Positions 21,167-34,000 of a DNA stretch of 64,000 nt are shown in pieces (the stretch's first letter is position 1; the number at the start of each line of letters is the position of its first letter). Source of the stretch: Apostichopus parvimensis (lineage: Eukaryota > Echinodermata > Holothuroidea > Aspidochirotida > Stichopodidae); assembly GCA_000934455.1 (NCBI GenBank), contig KN888523.1:21880-85879 (forward strand), read 5' to 3'. The translations under genes were made by a program, and so were the position numbers. The notes beneath the pieces are model-generated. The model ran no database searches, was not told the origin of the DNA, and saw nothing but the letters and a program-made list of their open reading frames with translations.

Positions 21167-21802
21167 TTAAAGCAGCATTTTGCGTTTTGTCGCCGTTTTC
21201 AACTTTTTTGTCAAGTCCATCGAGTTTTTTACATATATCAATCACAAAACAGCAAACTAAGATATTAGCGAATTTTTTTTTCCTGCCAAAAGCGTTAATT
21301 GCCGAGTAATTAAGGATATTTGCAGATAATCATAAAAGTGTCCACCGACAAATTCCCCTTTTTATATTAATCGCATACAGTTCCCCCAACCCACTAGTTT
21401 GAATCCAACCATTTAGAGCTGCAGGTTTAGTTATGAGCCGTTGCTAAAAAATAAATTCAAACGTCGAGTTGGTAACTTGGTACAACCAGCGAGCTGGACT
21501 GTAACAGCTCCCTGGTACAACTGCCATAGACAATCTACACAAATCAAGCATGGTGTTGTATTACGTATTGGCCAATGACGTTCGTAGCTTTTAAATATTC
21601 ATATTATGGGCGAGGTTTATTTCAATCCCAACGGAAAATATCTTCGAGAAAAACAAAATTGAAAGTTGTCAATTTATCGACTTTTACGCCACCATTTCAA
21701 GTAAGATTAGAATAGATAAGCTAGGTATGTATGTCGTTATGGCATCCTGGAATCAGTCAGGTTGAGAAAAACCATACAAAAGAACGCAAAATGCTGCTTT
21801 AA
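21167..21802. mobile_element. non-autonomous TTAA-type inverted-repeat element (piggyBac/Kolobok-like)
   Basis: TTAAAGCAGCATTTTGCGTT at the left end is repeated in inverted orientation at the right end (AACGCAAAATGCTGCTTTAA), closing 636 bp. TTAA at both outer edges fits the TTAA target duplication used by piggyBac and Kolobok elements. No open frame of note lies inside, so it would depend on a transposase elsewhere. Confidence 0.8.
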
Positions 21803-22564
21803 CAAGGAGTCCCGGATCTTACCCATACCCCTTACCACAGAAACAGAACCCATGATATGAAGCCTCAACTTACTGAAAAAGGAAGAAATGTGTACCAATG
21901 CACAGCCTGAAGTTCTCGGATAACCTTCCCATTCATTACCTAGCGCAAATCATTCTATCAATATTATTGTTTTCATTGCACATTAAAACAATTTAATACA
22001 TAACGCGCCTATTTGGCTACCGTATATTGGACCTATCCAAACTGTGCTGGGGCCATTTATCACTATTTTTAAAACAAAAATTGGCTGGATCATCTATCAA
22101 AAAGTTTCGTTATGGATTAGAGCAATTTATCACAAAGTAGCGATGCAATTATTTCAAGTGCAGCAGATCCCTCGGTCCAGCGAAAATCGGGAAAAAGGGT
22201 TGTCCCCCATCGCATGGGGGATTTCTTTTACAAATGTATTGTTTCATAGCCAATAGAAAAATTGCTATAGCACCATCGTGAACCAGCGGAAAGTTGCTTG
22301 CACATAACGAACACAGTAGGCCAATAGGGTACGCAGAACTGAGATACGGATTGGAATGTCGGACACCTGAGAACTTTGCGGTAACAGTACCCAGATCCAT
22401 ATCCTGTTTATAGCTTAGGATGAGAATGCCACAATACAGGGATGAATCTGCTGTCGCTAGGACAGAGGGCGGCATTGCTTTTATTTTTAAATCGGGGAAT
22501 ACGGGGGGTATACGGGGAGACAAGATTAGCTGAGAGAAGACCTTTAAATGTATACATTTGCCAC

Positions 22565-22741
22565 CCAGTTGTCAGAGCCATCAGCCTTGGTGAGTTTGGT
22601 GGCCTTCCTGAACTGCTGGAGAGTGAAGCCTGTGATTACTCCACTCCTTGGAGCCCCAGCAACAACCAGTTCTGTTATTATATAGTTTCTTACACAGAAG
22701 AAGGTCATTCCAGCTGATCTTCTCGCCTTTTGAGAGTCGAG
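22565..22741 (-). CDS. exon resembling the core of tyrosine-recombinase-like zinc-finger proteins
   Basis: This 59-codon phase-0 exon is flanked by the acceptor TTTGTAG and a GTGGCA donor. It reads LDSQKARRSAGMTFFCVRNY, then IITELVVAGAPRSGVITGFT, then LQQFRKATKLTKADGSDNW. The RNYIITELVVAGAPRSGVI-FTLQQFRKA block resembles a segment (RNYLLT-LV-NAQR-GVI-NMTLEEF-A) seen in multicopy invertebrate proteins that combine C2H2 fingers with a phage-integrase-like fold. The Arg of RSG would be the first catalytic arginine if the fold assignment is right. The later catalytic exon (His-x-x-Arg, Tyr) was not found. It shares a strand with the finger exons at 28-29 kb. Confidence 0.5.
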
Positions 22742-22921
22742 CTACAAATATGAAAGAGGATCTAATTGTCAGAAAATTAACCAAATCACTTTGCATCTAA
22801 AATTGCTTAACTGCCTTCAAACTCTTGTGTACCAAATAATGATCACATTCTAATATGTGTCATAATCCATTAAAAATGATTCATAGATATGACAGTGACA
22901 TAAAATGAAATTTATGTTTTT

Positions 22922-23098
22922 AATGAAGGGTTAATCAACGGCCTGTCGTATGTTCTTCACAGGATTAATGCATGATCGGGATTAATGCAAGGGATGCACG
23001 AGGGCACAGCCCGAGTGCATCCAGTGATAGCATTCACCCCCGGAGTGCGTGAATCATGTGATAAATACACGCTACACTGTTCAATAACCCTCTTCATT
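22922..23098. mobile_element. small palindromic MITE
   Basis: AATGAAGGGTTAATCAAC on the left is matched by a diverged inverted copy (GTTCAATAACCCTCTTCATT) on the right. The centre holds an imperfect hairpin, GGATGCACGAGGGC-ACA-GCCCGAGTGCATCC (12 of 14 pairs, 22992-23022). There is no coding content. Confidence 0.55.
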
Positions 23099-24086
23099 CA
23101 TACAATATCTTTTTTGGGAAAACCACCAGCAAAACAAACTATGTTGGGTTCGCAACAATTTTTCAATTTTGCAGCCCAGAAAATATATTTGATAACAACC
23201 AGCAAAATAATGTACATGTGCATTGAAGTAATACAGAACTTTTGTTAAGTCAAAGGCAGTCCCTTTTCCCAGTACATGAAAATTTACACACTGCAATGAG
23301 TCCTGGGTTGAAATATTTTGACCGATTTCACTCAGAAAACATGATAGGCCTTTTTCAGAATACCAAATTTCAAGGACAACCATGCTAAACTGCTTGGGAG
23401 TGGAATACATATGTAAATTGGAGAAAACATTCATAGTACAATGCAATAAACAGAGAAGGCCTATAGGAATAAAATGGCACTAATGATTAAAAGAAACATC
23501 AAAATGGAAACCAACAAGGCCTAAAGCTATTTGTTATAGGCCTCAGTAAACCAAGCCCAATCACTACTATTCACCAATAATCTACTACCCAGCTTATAAA
23601 CCAAGTATGGTATCAATATAATATGTGATTCTGGAGATACTTTGCTCACAATCTCATTGACACATAAACACCCGGGACACCAACATGATTGCATCAGTTT
23701 TAGCTGACTCCTATCAATTACTTCAAGATAATGCAACTTATGTGTGGTTTCGTCTCCTTGAGCATCATGCAGAATTTTTGAATATCTGTGGCATCAATCA
23801 TTTTGTCTGTTTTTAGAGAAAGAAAGTATGTAAGAGCTATTTGGCACTGAATGAAATGGAGGTAGACCAGTATAAACGTAATACTTGCTGGAAGTACTGA
23901 TCATTATTCTGCATGAAATTGGTAGTTAGTGTTAACATTGTTATTGTTTACCAAACAATTAATCATAATTAAATTAAAAAGGGATGATTTTCCATATCAT
24001 CAAAAGCATATAGATGTATTGATTCCATCATTAGATATACTCACACAAGACATGCAGAGTTCATTATGCTTGAACAAAGTTCTCAC

Positions 24087-24313
24087 CTGTAATCTGGGAT
24101 TTCATTTGCCTCTCCCTCCTCTTTGCAAGGGGCCTGAGCTCCTTCATTAAGGCTGATGCTAGCCTCTCAGTTTTGGCGAATATTGCCTGCGTGATTGCTA
24201 GAAGGGTTCCCTCCTCCTCTTCTATCATCATGTACGTACCTAGTTTCTTAACAGATTCTAAGTACTTCATTATTGTCTTTGGGGCTTTTGTCTTTTGCAT
24301 GGTGGTCATGATA
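24087..24313 (-). CDS. basic helical linker exon, probably part of the 22-31 kb minus-strand gene
   Basis: A 227-nt minus exon has a good acceptor (CACTTTTCAG) and donor (ACAG/GTGAGA). The frame reads MKYLESVKKLGTYMMIEEEE, then TLLAITQAIFAKTERLASAL, then MKELRPLAKRRERQMKSQIT. It is predicted helical and very basic at its end. Zinc-finger/recombinase-like proteins often have such a segment between fingers and core. The phase does not join directly to the 22741 exon, so another exon would be needed. The assignment to the same gene rests on strand, order and spacing. Confidence 0.5.
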
Positions 24314-27300
24314 CTGAAAAGTGTAACAATATGTGAGGAATTACAATCATGCAGTTTCAGAAAGCATTTATGAGAGTAATCATATTGAAATTTCTTTCAT
24401 CTCCCTACCCTTACCCCTCCCTCACACCCATACTCATCATTCCCCAATAGCCACCTTTCCTCTCTCCTGCCCCCTTCCCAAACAAAATAATAGGGGAACT
24501 GATGATACATTACATAAATTGCTACATTGATACTTACACGCTAATAGTTAGAAATGACATGTTGTATTCCAATTGTTAGCATCTGCAGTTGACCATTTCT
24601 GCATATACTTTTTAATTAGCTGGACTGGAGTTATTGCTACTGAAGTTTAGCATTGTATTTAGATATTTCCAAAATAGTGGATTGTCACAATATAATTGTC
24701 TATATAGAATGATGAACCACATCATTTAAAGTACTCAGAATCAAAGAAATGCTACAGCAGCATGTTGAGCAAGGAAGTGACAGCTCTAAAGGAAAAAGAA
24801 CAGAAATAAGATCTGACAGATACAAATAATACTGCATCAGCAACAACAACAAATATAGCAGCAACATGACCCCCGTAGCCCTTCATCACACCCATACCCA
24901 CCATTCCCCTACAGACACATTTTCTTACTTCTGCCCCCTCATATACAATACGAAAATGATAATAAATGGCTTAAAGAATGCTTCATTGATACTTCCATGA
25001 GCAAGACTTTTAAAATCTTCCTTTATCCCAATACCACTAGCAGTAGTTTGTTAAGTTGTCCATACTTACCATTTATTGACAGTGGTAATCTAACATGTTG
25101 CAAATAAAATCACACAACCTATAAGCAATACCTCCAGGCAAGCAAAGTTTGGTTTGAGCAACAAAATTCAAAAAACAAATTCAGCTGGACACTTTGAATT
25201 GTAATTGGATAGTCTTGTTTGGGATTTGACTTGGACTAGGCTTGGTTTTATACCAAGTGAACTCAGCCACATGCCCTGCTATTTGTTACTCCGATCATTA
25301 ATACTGTATTAAAAGTGAAGTATATGAACATTGAAATGGTAACTTACAATTTCTCCTAAAATGTCTTGCCTGCATGGAGGCAATGGTACTGAATTGTTTT
25401 GATAGCACTTAGGTATTTGCAATATATTTCGTTGCCACTATGTAATTGATGAACCACAGCATTTAAAAGTAACCAATGTCCCAGCACGTTGGGTAAGGAA
25501 ATGGCAGCTAAAAAGGAAAGAATAGAGAATTAAAAAAAAATCAGATAAAAACAAGAACAGCAAGAACAATTGCAACAACATTAGAAAAACACAGCAACCT
25601 ATTAATAGCAACATATAAATTAACCAAATTATAAATGGCTATATATATTATGTGCAATGCTGTGTATCCTACGTACGAACTTGGCATGGTAGGCTGTATA
25701 CGTACATTTACGATGAGTACGTAATATACAATAGGCAATCACCGGTTCGTGTACATGTCAGTGTATTTGTTGCGGAAATGGGAGTGCTAACTTCGATTCG
25801 CTCGTATTGCCTATATGCCTACATTACGTCATTCACCACATTGATGGGTTTGAACAAACAGTGCCTTTGGTGAGAAACTGCTGAATTTGAAAACCACATT
25901 TCTACAAGAATAAAACAATTTTCACATAATTAGAAAGAAAACAATAACAACTATGAAAACAATGTATCCAAATCTTCCACCAACGACAATACCTTTAAGA
26001 AGTTGCAAAAAGTATTAAGTACATTTTTTTATATATATCTTGGTTGGATAGGCAGCCAGCAAAGGTATTTCAAAGTATCACTGATGTTGCAAACTTCAGA
26101 ACCTTTCATCAGTCTCCTACCTATCCATGGAACACAGCAGTAACACCCACAGTAGCTTTCACCCATGTTATGAAAGAATTATTTGAACTGATCTTATTCA
26201 CCAATTATTGATGGACCACTTTCATCATGCTGCAAGTCCCACTGTACATAGTAGCAATGTGTATTGCCAGAAGGCTTGGTTTGTTATTAAACTGTGAACA
26301 GAACATGATTCTGCTTTGTCAATTCGAAATATTCTATAGCTCCATATGTGGCACATTGATTATCCCATCCTTGGCTTTGACAATTGCAGACTAACATGAG
26401 AATAATCCACTCACTTTCTCAGCCTAGAACTGTTTGAAAATAACTCCTTCCCCCCCCCCCCCCTGCCACCTCTGAGATTGTCTTCATCTGCAAGACGTGG
26501 TTGTATACAGTTTTCTTGGCAGATGAACCCCCACCAGCAAGCAGAGTTACATGCTGGCCGGCCCTGTCAAATACAGAGTTTCCTGCAGAAGGTAAATCAA
26601 TATGTACGAGTTATGCCAAAATCATGCAGAGAAAATGTAGTCAATGATTCGAAAGTCAAAATTGTAATCTTTTAATAAACCTGAATGGCAGCAAACATCG
26701 TCTTTGTGGGTTACATTACTGTATAATGTCAACATTGTTTTGTAGAGACTATGCTCTACAAGTAACATACTTAATAAACATTAATGCTTAGGGCAAAAAC
26801 TTAATTACCTAGATATGTCATGCTTAATATTTACTTCTTTACAGAAGAAACAAAGTTTTCATACCAATGTCCTTCAGTAGATCATAAACTTTGTAGTCCT
26901 TCAACTACAATATATTTTACACCATTGTCAATTTTCTTCAGAACATCATAAACTATGCTCTTTTAGCTGTAAAATCAATTTAAATCTCTCAGGACAGTAT
27001 ATTCGGTCTGCCCTTTCGATCATCTAACAGGGCGCTTCGTAGTTACCACCCTTTTCATAATATTTTTATGACGATCATCTCAATGCATATTTTGAACAAC
27101 ATGAAATTTACTTTTCAGGTCAATTAGACAATAACATAATAATATACATCACAAAGTTACACTGAATTAACAAGGGCAATTTATGTAGCACAATTGATGA
27201 ATTTTATTTGGGTTGGCCATGGTGTAATGGCCATACCAATATTTGAACGGGTAGTCACAGTAATAAAATTCGGTATAAAACGACAGCAAAGTGAATTAAC

Positions 27301-28087
27301 AAAGTGAAATGACATGGTGCAATTTGTCCAGTTAATGATAAAATCAATAAGCCATACATTCTAGTCCTAATTCATTCTCTTTATACTTTATAAGATACTT
27401 GCATCTATTGACATCTTCGCTGGTTTTTCCTCCATGTCATCGTACTTAATTTTCGTTTCCAAGAAAATGCGGGTAAACATTCGACTTCCTCTCTGTGAAA
27501 ATATAAGTAAATTAAAAAACGATTACTATCTGAGACACTTATACTGTGTTATGCTGTGTTCAATAACTTATGTATCCCAAGTTTTACATTTTGCTATTAA
27601 CAAATTATTCCATAATTTAAGAAAAGCACTTGTAGGAAAAATATATGACACAAAAATAGTATTTGTATTGCATGTGTTATCAAGACAGCAAAGCCATGTT
27701 CTCTTTAATTGGTGTGTCGACAGTAACGAATGGCCTAAAGCTCCCTGCCATCTGATCACTTCACTTAATTACCATATCACCAACCAAACAGGAATGAAGG
27801 GTTTCTGTAAGTACTTCACCTGCCATTTAACGTTCTATAAAGACAATTGTACATATCTTAGTATGATATATGCTCAATTATGCTAGCTAAAATGTGTTTT
27901 ACATATGTTTTGTTCCATCTTTTCCGCTTAAACACACTTGAACAAAGCAACTAAACTTTTGAAAATTTATGTATGCAGCTTTCCCTGTACCTTACAGCTT
28001 CACTGATTTTGTATGACACTTAAAATTGAGACTGGAATTTCCATTTTGGTCTGGAATTTAAAATGGTCTCAAAACTTTATCTGATAC

Positions 28088-28208
28088 CTTGTGTACGGCT
28101 ACCAGATGATTGTCAAGCCGTATCAGCATCTTTGCGTGGCATCCAGGAACAACACAATCTGTTGGTTTCAGCTTGTATTGCGGCTCCTTGGAACGCCTGA
28201 TAGGATCA
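28088..28208 (-). CDS. second C2H2-type finger exon
   Basis: The minus exon has acceptor ATATGTAG and donor AAG/GTATCAG. It encodes DPIRRSKEPQYKLKPTDC, then VVPGCHAKMLIRLDNHLVAV, then HK. The pattern is C-x4-C-x9-H-x4-H, with the Asn-His-Leu-x-x-x-His of divergent C2H2 fingers known in multicopy invertebrate genes. Its phase does not directly match the 29301 exon, so an intervening exon or decay is implied. Confidence 0.6.
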
Positions 28209-28485
28209 CTACATATGAAATAAAATGAAGGTAGTTATGAATGAATTGTAATGATAATTTAATACAATGTCAGCAAATCATGCATCTATTGTATTTGAGA
28301 ACGTCGGATCTAGCCACTCAATGCATCATTAGATCTAACAAGAGACCTACAAAGATGTGAAGGGTTATTTTTAAATAGGTTTATAGTATCAAAATCAAAC
28401 CAAAACATGTCCTTCCTCAATGTTTAGACCATGAGGTTGAATGTGCATAGGCATTGCATCCACAGTCTCTCTCTGGTGAGATGTA

Positions 28486-29150
28486 CTAATTAAGGACGGC
28501 TACCTTAAGATTCAATCCCCTGTAGAGACATGTCGTTAATGGTATAGTTGGGAAAGGTAAATTTAATGGTGCTGTGGAAGGAATTGATGTGATTAATGAA
28601 GGTGAGTAGGCTATCTTCATCACTGGTCCAAATGAAGAAGATGTCATCAATGAGACCCACCAGATAAGAGGACGGCAGGGAGCTTTACTGAGCATGCGTT
28701 CTTCAAGCCTAGACATAAACAGGCAAGCAAACGAAGGAGCCATCCTGGTATCCATGGCAGTCCCGTGTCTTTGAAGGTAATGATTTTTACATGAACTTCA
28801 AGTTGTTTTTCGTGAGAACCTGTTGAATGAGAACCATGAGGTCAGAGATGGGTGGCCATTCTTGGACAAGGCTGCACAGGTGGCTGAGATACCTTCAGCA
28901 TGAGGGATGTTAGTGTACAGTTCTTTCGTTGTTAATATCTTAAAGTTTCCTGTAGAAATCTGGAGTTACATGTATGTAAGAGTTAATCTGAGGAACAAGA
29001 GGTTTGATGAAGTGGTCCACAAACAAGGGTATGTTCTCGGTGGGGGACCCATTGCCTGAGATGATAGGCCTATCAAGATTAGCAGGCTTGCGAATTTTGA
29101 GCAGAAGATTACGTTTATAGTATGGATACAAAAGGCAAAATGTTATGGCG
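28486..29150 (-). mobile_element. Penelope-like retroelement fragment (reverse transcriptase)
   Basis: Going along the minus strand: LLLKIRKPANLDRPIISGNG, SPTENIPLFVDHFIKPLVPQ and INSYIHVTPDFYRKL at about 29131-28940, then [19 protein letters not shown] near 28750. The adjacent frame holds [20 protein letters not shown]. The KIHKP-RPIVS-SPTE, GTRMAPSYA and IDDIFFIW blocks are the reverse transcriptase signature of Penelope-like elements. The fragment has frameshifts, lacks the N-terminus and the GIY-YIG endonuclease, and is clearly dead. It lies between the two finger exons. Confidence 0.8.
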
Positions 29151-29300
29151 ATGCTAATGGTTGCACACTAGTCAAATAGATGCTGTCATTCAAGTTGGGT
29201 CATGAATGTGCACGAGTTCCCTTAAACTTACAAATTCTGATATCAGAATTCTATTTCTATCAGATTTCTTGAATACTTTAAGCAAGCATACTCTACTTAC

Positions 29301-29422
29301 ATTGTCTTGACTGGTACAGAAGTCGCATTCTGCAGCCCTTGTCCTTCACCCGATGCTGCCTGGCAATGTGGTGGGCAAGATACACCACACGCTTACCACA
29401 AATGACACACTGTCGTGCTATT
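29301..29422 (-). CDS. first C2H2-type finger exon
   Basis: The exon uses acceptor AACAG and a strong GTAAGT donor. It encodes IARQCVICGKRVVYLAHHIA, then RQHRVKDKGCRMRLLYQSRQ: a C-x2-C-x9-H-x4-H finger with the VxxLxxHIxxxH spacing. Using this acceptor, the frame joins in phase to the acidic exon ending at 30940 (SKSNQ/R-IARQC). Fingers of this sort likely bind nucleic acid. Confidence 0.65.
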
Positions 29423-29883
29423 CTGTTATCCTTATTAATTGAAAAAAAAGGAAATAACGATTGTTACTGTAATTTGACCAACAAATCCTAAAATACTGTG
29501 ATGACTACCTTCCTCATTTCAATGTGAAATATTGGAAAGTAAGGTATCCTATAAGGCACTTATTAGGTCCACACATACCCCCCCCCCCCTCCCCAGTTTG
29601 TAATAAAAATACCCCCCTCGAAAAAAAGAAATTGAAAAAATAGCCTGAAGATGTATTAATTGTCTAAATAAATTGGGGTGCGATCAGGGTCACACAACTG
29701 GGATATGGCTAGTGTAGGTTTAGGTGTCTGTTTTAGTATTCACTGTTTCTAACTTCATTGATTATTATTTTCCTTTTTGGCTATTGTGTTTCTTTGCTTT
29801 TAAGGGAGTAAGCTCTCGACACGCCCTGAAGGGTTTTTCATTTACTTCCTTCACACCATATATTTGAATGCCTTCTTTCTATG

Positions 29884-30781
29884 GGTGCTATTACACTAGA
29901 TCCGGATCATCTCCCCTGATGTTATCAGGCGATCATCTCTCCATATGGTAAACGAATGCATTGCTCCGGACACATTTACACTTGAGTCGTACTCTGATCC
30001 ACCCCCTATTCACCGGATGTTAGTAAAATAATCGGATTGCAAATGTGTAATGCGCAGCCGCGGAACGCATATTACGTATACTCCAATTGTCATGGATGCA
30101 TAGCAATAGGATGACAGTACTATGCTTGCACAGCCACTACGTAGAAATTAGCACAAGCATGATACATGCAGGATGAGTAGCTAAACTATCAAGTTGGAGA
30201 TTCAAAGGCTAGTTGCTATGGCATTGTAATGATACAAACACTAATTTTGTTGTTAGTGTTTGACATTACTTCACCTAAGGTAGGCCTAGGCTAACAAGTT
30301 TTAGTAGTTACTACAACAAAATTATACGATGACCTAGTGTTGGTATGCATGGGGCGAAAACAAGGCTCGCATACCCTTCAAACTAATTAACAGCTTGTAA
30401 AAATCTTTATGAAAAAGCACACCCACAATAGGGATAATTCTTCGAATTAAAACGGGAAAGGAAATCCCGACAGTGACTACGCAGAGATCACAAGTTACGG
30501 GAGATAACGTGACGATGAATAGGTGACTGTGAATGACTGGAATTTCGCTATAGAATGCATGTCATGTAATGAGGTCACCGGGTATCTCGGGTCACTGTTC
30601 AAGCAGGAGTGTTTACATTGCAAAATTTATCTCGAAATCCGAATCAGATAGTGTTCTCTGCCAGCATCAAAATAGGAGGATCAGATCCGAATCTGAACTG
30701 CGTTTACACCACAGCCGTGATCTCGACGTGAGGATGAGATCCTGACGTCGAGATTTTATCCAGATCTAGTGCAAAAGCACC
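29884..30781. mobile_element. 898-bp non-autonomous inverted-repeat DNA transposon
   Basis: The left end GGTGCTATTACACTAGATCC and the right end in inverse, GGTGCTTTTGCACTAGATCT, match over about 24 bp with three differences. No significant open frame is inside. Near the right end is an extra inverted repeat (ATCTCGACGT ... ACGTCGAGAT). No clean target duplication was identified. It sits between the acidic exon and the first finger exon. Confidence 0.65.
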
Positions 30782-30939
30782 ATATATTGCGATTCGGTGT
30801 TATACTGGTTGCATGTGGTGCGAAAAACAAATAAGCGAGACGAAAGGAAATGTGATATTCACACCATTGCTACATTCAGCTGAGCACCGAGCACTAGCTG
30901 AACTTACAATAACTCCCCCTCGAAGTAATGACAACATAC

Positions 30940-31078
30940 CGTTGATTTGATTTGGATGTAGAAGGCATGTCTTCATTGTCATCCTCATCTTCCTCCCCCT
31001 CCTCATCATCATCACTGCTTTCATCGTCAAATTCGTCAATGGTGTCATCCTCGTCTTCCTCCATATCCTCATTGTTTT
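30940..31078 (-). CDS. acidic exon of the zinc-finger gene
   Basis: The minus frame reads MEEDEDDTIDEFDDESSDDD, then EEGEEDEDDNEDMPSTSKSN, then QR, and ends at a GT donor (CAACG/GTATGT). A CTGCAG acceptor-like site precedes it at 31079, or the internal ATG could start the protein. Highly acidic leaders before finger or transposase-derived domains are common. The junction to the 29422 exon keeps frame. Confidence 0.5.
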
Positions 31079-34000
31079 CTGCAGGTCACTCTCTGTTGGA
31101 CTCATTGCAGGCTAAAATGGATTCAATAATGTGTGACAATTACATAATATTTGCCAAAATATTACTGCATGCAACCAAGCAAATATGACTTAAACCACTG
31201 GTGATATTAACAACACTAAAAAAGAAAGAGTACATGTTCCCTTAAGTTTGATACTCTTTTCATAATACCACACATCTTTTCATATCTTTCAAACATGGTC
31301 ACTTCTCACAATGGCCATTGTCCTTGGTACAGTACACTGACAGCACCGTTAAATGAACAATTCAAATATCATGTCCATCACATATTCATCCTTGATCCAT
31401 ACACAATTCTCAGACATCTCATCAAAATAAAAGCCTCCCACATTTACCCCACAGAGTGCAGATCAACACAGATGACAATTATCTATATATGAGTCATTTC
31501 AAATGTGAAGCCAATGCTGTGCATGTAGTTTGTATGCTCATTAGTGATCCATGCTCAGTTTGTCAGTAGTACTACTGGTTTCCAATATTTGAGTCAACAT
31601 TCTGTCATTGGTCATTGTGCAGTAGGTGACCCCACATGATGATAATGCACATTGCCAGCCAGTAAAAATTATTGTATGTACTTAAAAAGAAAATCATCAG
31701 GCATACAACTTAAAACAGCAGCTGTGAAGGTCGCAAATTTGACATTAGCTCACACTTTTCATTCAAAGGCTACAGTTTCAATTTTAAGACGAAAGTCCTC
31801 TTGAGAAACATGCTTTACATATAATGAGCAGGATTACTAATTGGTGGGCATTCTACAGCACTTAGTTTATAACTTTGCTTTACCTGATTGGGAACATCTT
31901 CTTCATCCTCACAATATTGCATAAAGGATAAAAGGAGAAAGAATGTAATACATGAACTTACCAAAATCACTTCATTATAAGTACTCCCAGAGGTCAAATT
32001 TGAAGTGGCTATGAACAGATACTGTAGGTAATACCGTATTAATACTGACCATTACAAGTACAAATAATATATGAGTAGCCTACTATCAGATTCAAAAGTA
32101 TGAAGTACTGTATGCATTCATTAATAATGATGACAAGGAACAATTAGGAAAAGTTGATGGGCAATTAAAAGGTAACGAAATTACCATAATTTATGAGTTT
32201 TTTAAGTAAAAAACCCTAAATAAGAAGCTTTCTGCAATGAGGTGATGTGGGTGTGATATGAATGGTATAACTCAATGTTATAGCCCAATAGTGATTATGA
32301 TCACACACAATAACCTCTGTATAGCTCACTACATATGATCCAGGATATATTCCATTGTTGCTAAAAGAAAGGACGGTAAACAAAGAAAAAAATAAAGGAT
32401 TTGCTGTGCTCAGTGGGAGAACTATACAGGGGAATGGATGGGAATTGTCGAACCAGATTTTCCCTTGCCCCCATCCCTCCCCTCCTACAAATGAGATCTG
32501 ATAAAATAATATAGATGTGTGTAATATTGCCAAAATGATACAATGACTTTATGTCTATGTATGTAATTTTACTTAAATTTTTCCCAAATTTACAACATTC
32601 TGTATTTACTGTAGATCCCTCCCTTTTATTATTGTTATATGTTATGACCCTGTTCCCAAAATTATACTTGCCCCCCACCTTTTAGTTAAATTTGCCACCA
32701 CAGAACATGTTAAGTTACCTGCAAATTTGTTACTCTATCAATTGTAACACATTTCAATCCTTGCTATAGGAAAAGTTTGCTATTTTCTATTTATGTACAC
32801 TTTTGTAACAACAAAATTCTGCTACAATCAATTGGAACACAGCCTGGTTAAAATGTTTGGACTAACTAAATGTTCCTTGCAAATTGCAATCATAACCCGA
32901 AGGTAGCATCGATATGAGTGAGCAGTTTGTTCAAAGTTTCTTCCTGAAGGCCACAGCTATAGAAGCCTAATACAATCAATGGGTGTGCTATAGAAAGCCA
33001 TAGAACAATTAATACTGCAAATAGGAGCATTGGTTCACATGCCCAAATATGTTAAAGAAAGGCCCTGCTTTCTGTTGATACTTTAAGCTATTAAGTGTAG
33101 GCATCCATATAACTTAAGGCCTAAGCCTCAGACGATATGTTGCATAATGATCAACAACGAACCCTTCAGTTATAGTGACTATGTTAATCATGTAATATAA
33201 ATGTGTGCTGTATGAATTCCAGATGACCCACTTTAGTTTCAGCTGAATGAGAACGATATGATCACTGCCATGTGTCTAAATGTATGTTTGTAGAATATAC
33301 CCAAAGTGAAAATTGTATGCCACTGCACTGGCAGTCATTGACTAAAAATACTACATGTGAGCAATAAAGATTACTGCTAAACGTTCGTCATTTGCATCTA
33401 ATAGCAGTTCACAAATTCCTTGAAAATATTAAATTTTTATCTTCGAGTATGTGTCCTTTCTTCAGGTGTTTGCTTGATGTTTCAAGTAAGACTATATTTC
33501 ATCTCAAGTAAGAATACCAGTCCCAGAGTGGAGATATTCAGAAAACTACTCGCGTACTACACTAATTAAGTCCTCATCTTGTGCTGAAAATAAATTGCAC
33601 GTTTCGTACACAATTACAAGTCCAAATTGTCAACACCAATACGATGAGGAAGCCATCACATATTAATAAATCAACTTGGAAACAACCCCTCACCCCGCCT
33701 TGTCAGACATACCTACTATAGTTTTACACATGAGCCAATGTGATAGTTTTACTCACTTGGGAAGCTTGATCTGCCATTTTGCTGACTGTACTACCTTTAT
33801 GATAGTGAAAAATAAATGCAGAATACCTATGACAATACAGTATGACTGCCAACTATGATGGACTTATCAAGGAACAACTTATCAAGGAACAATAATAGGT
33901 TTGCAAATAGCAAGGATGCTAGACATTCAATGCAGCAAATTACATTACTTAATTACTGCAAGATTGTCATTGGCAGTAAGATTAAGCATTGTTCATATCA

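Noticed and set aside
27434-27886. 150-codon plus-strand ORF
   Set aside because: It is AT-rich, has random-looking composition and no motif or splice support, and is antisense to the presumed intron of the 22-31 kb gene.
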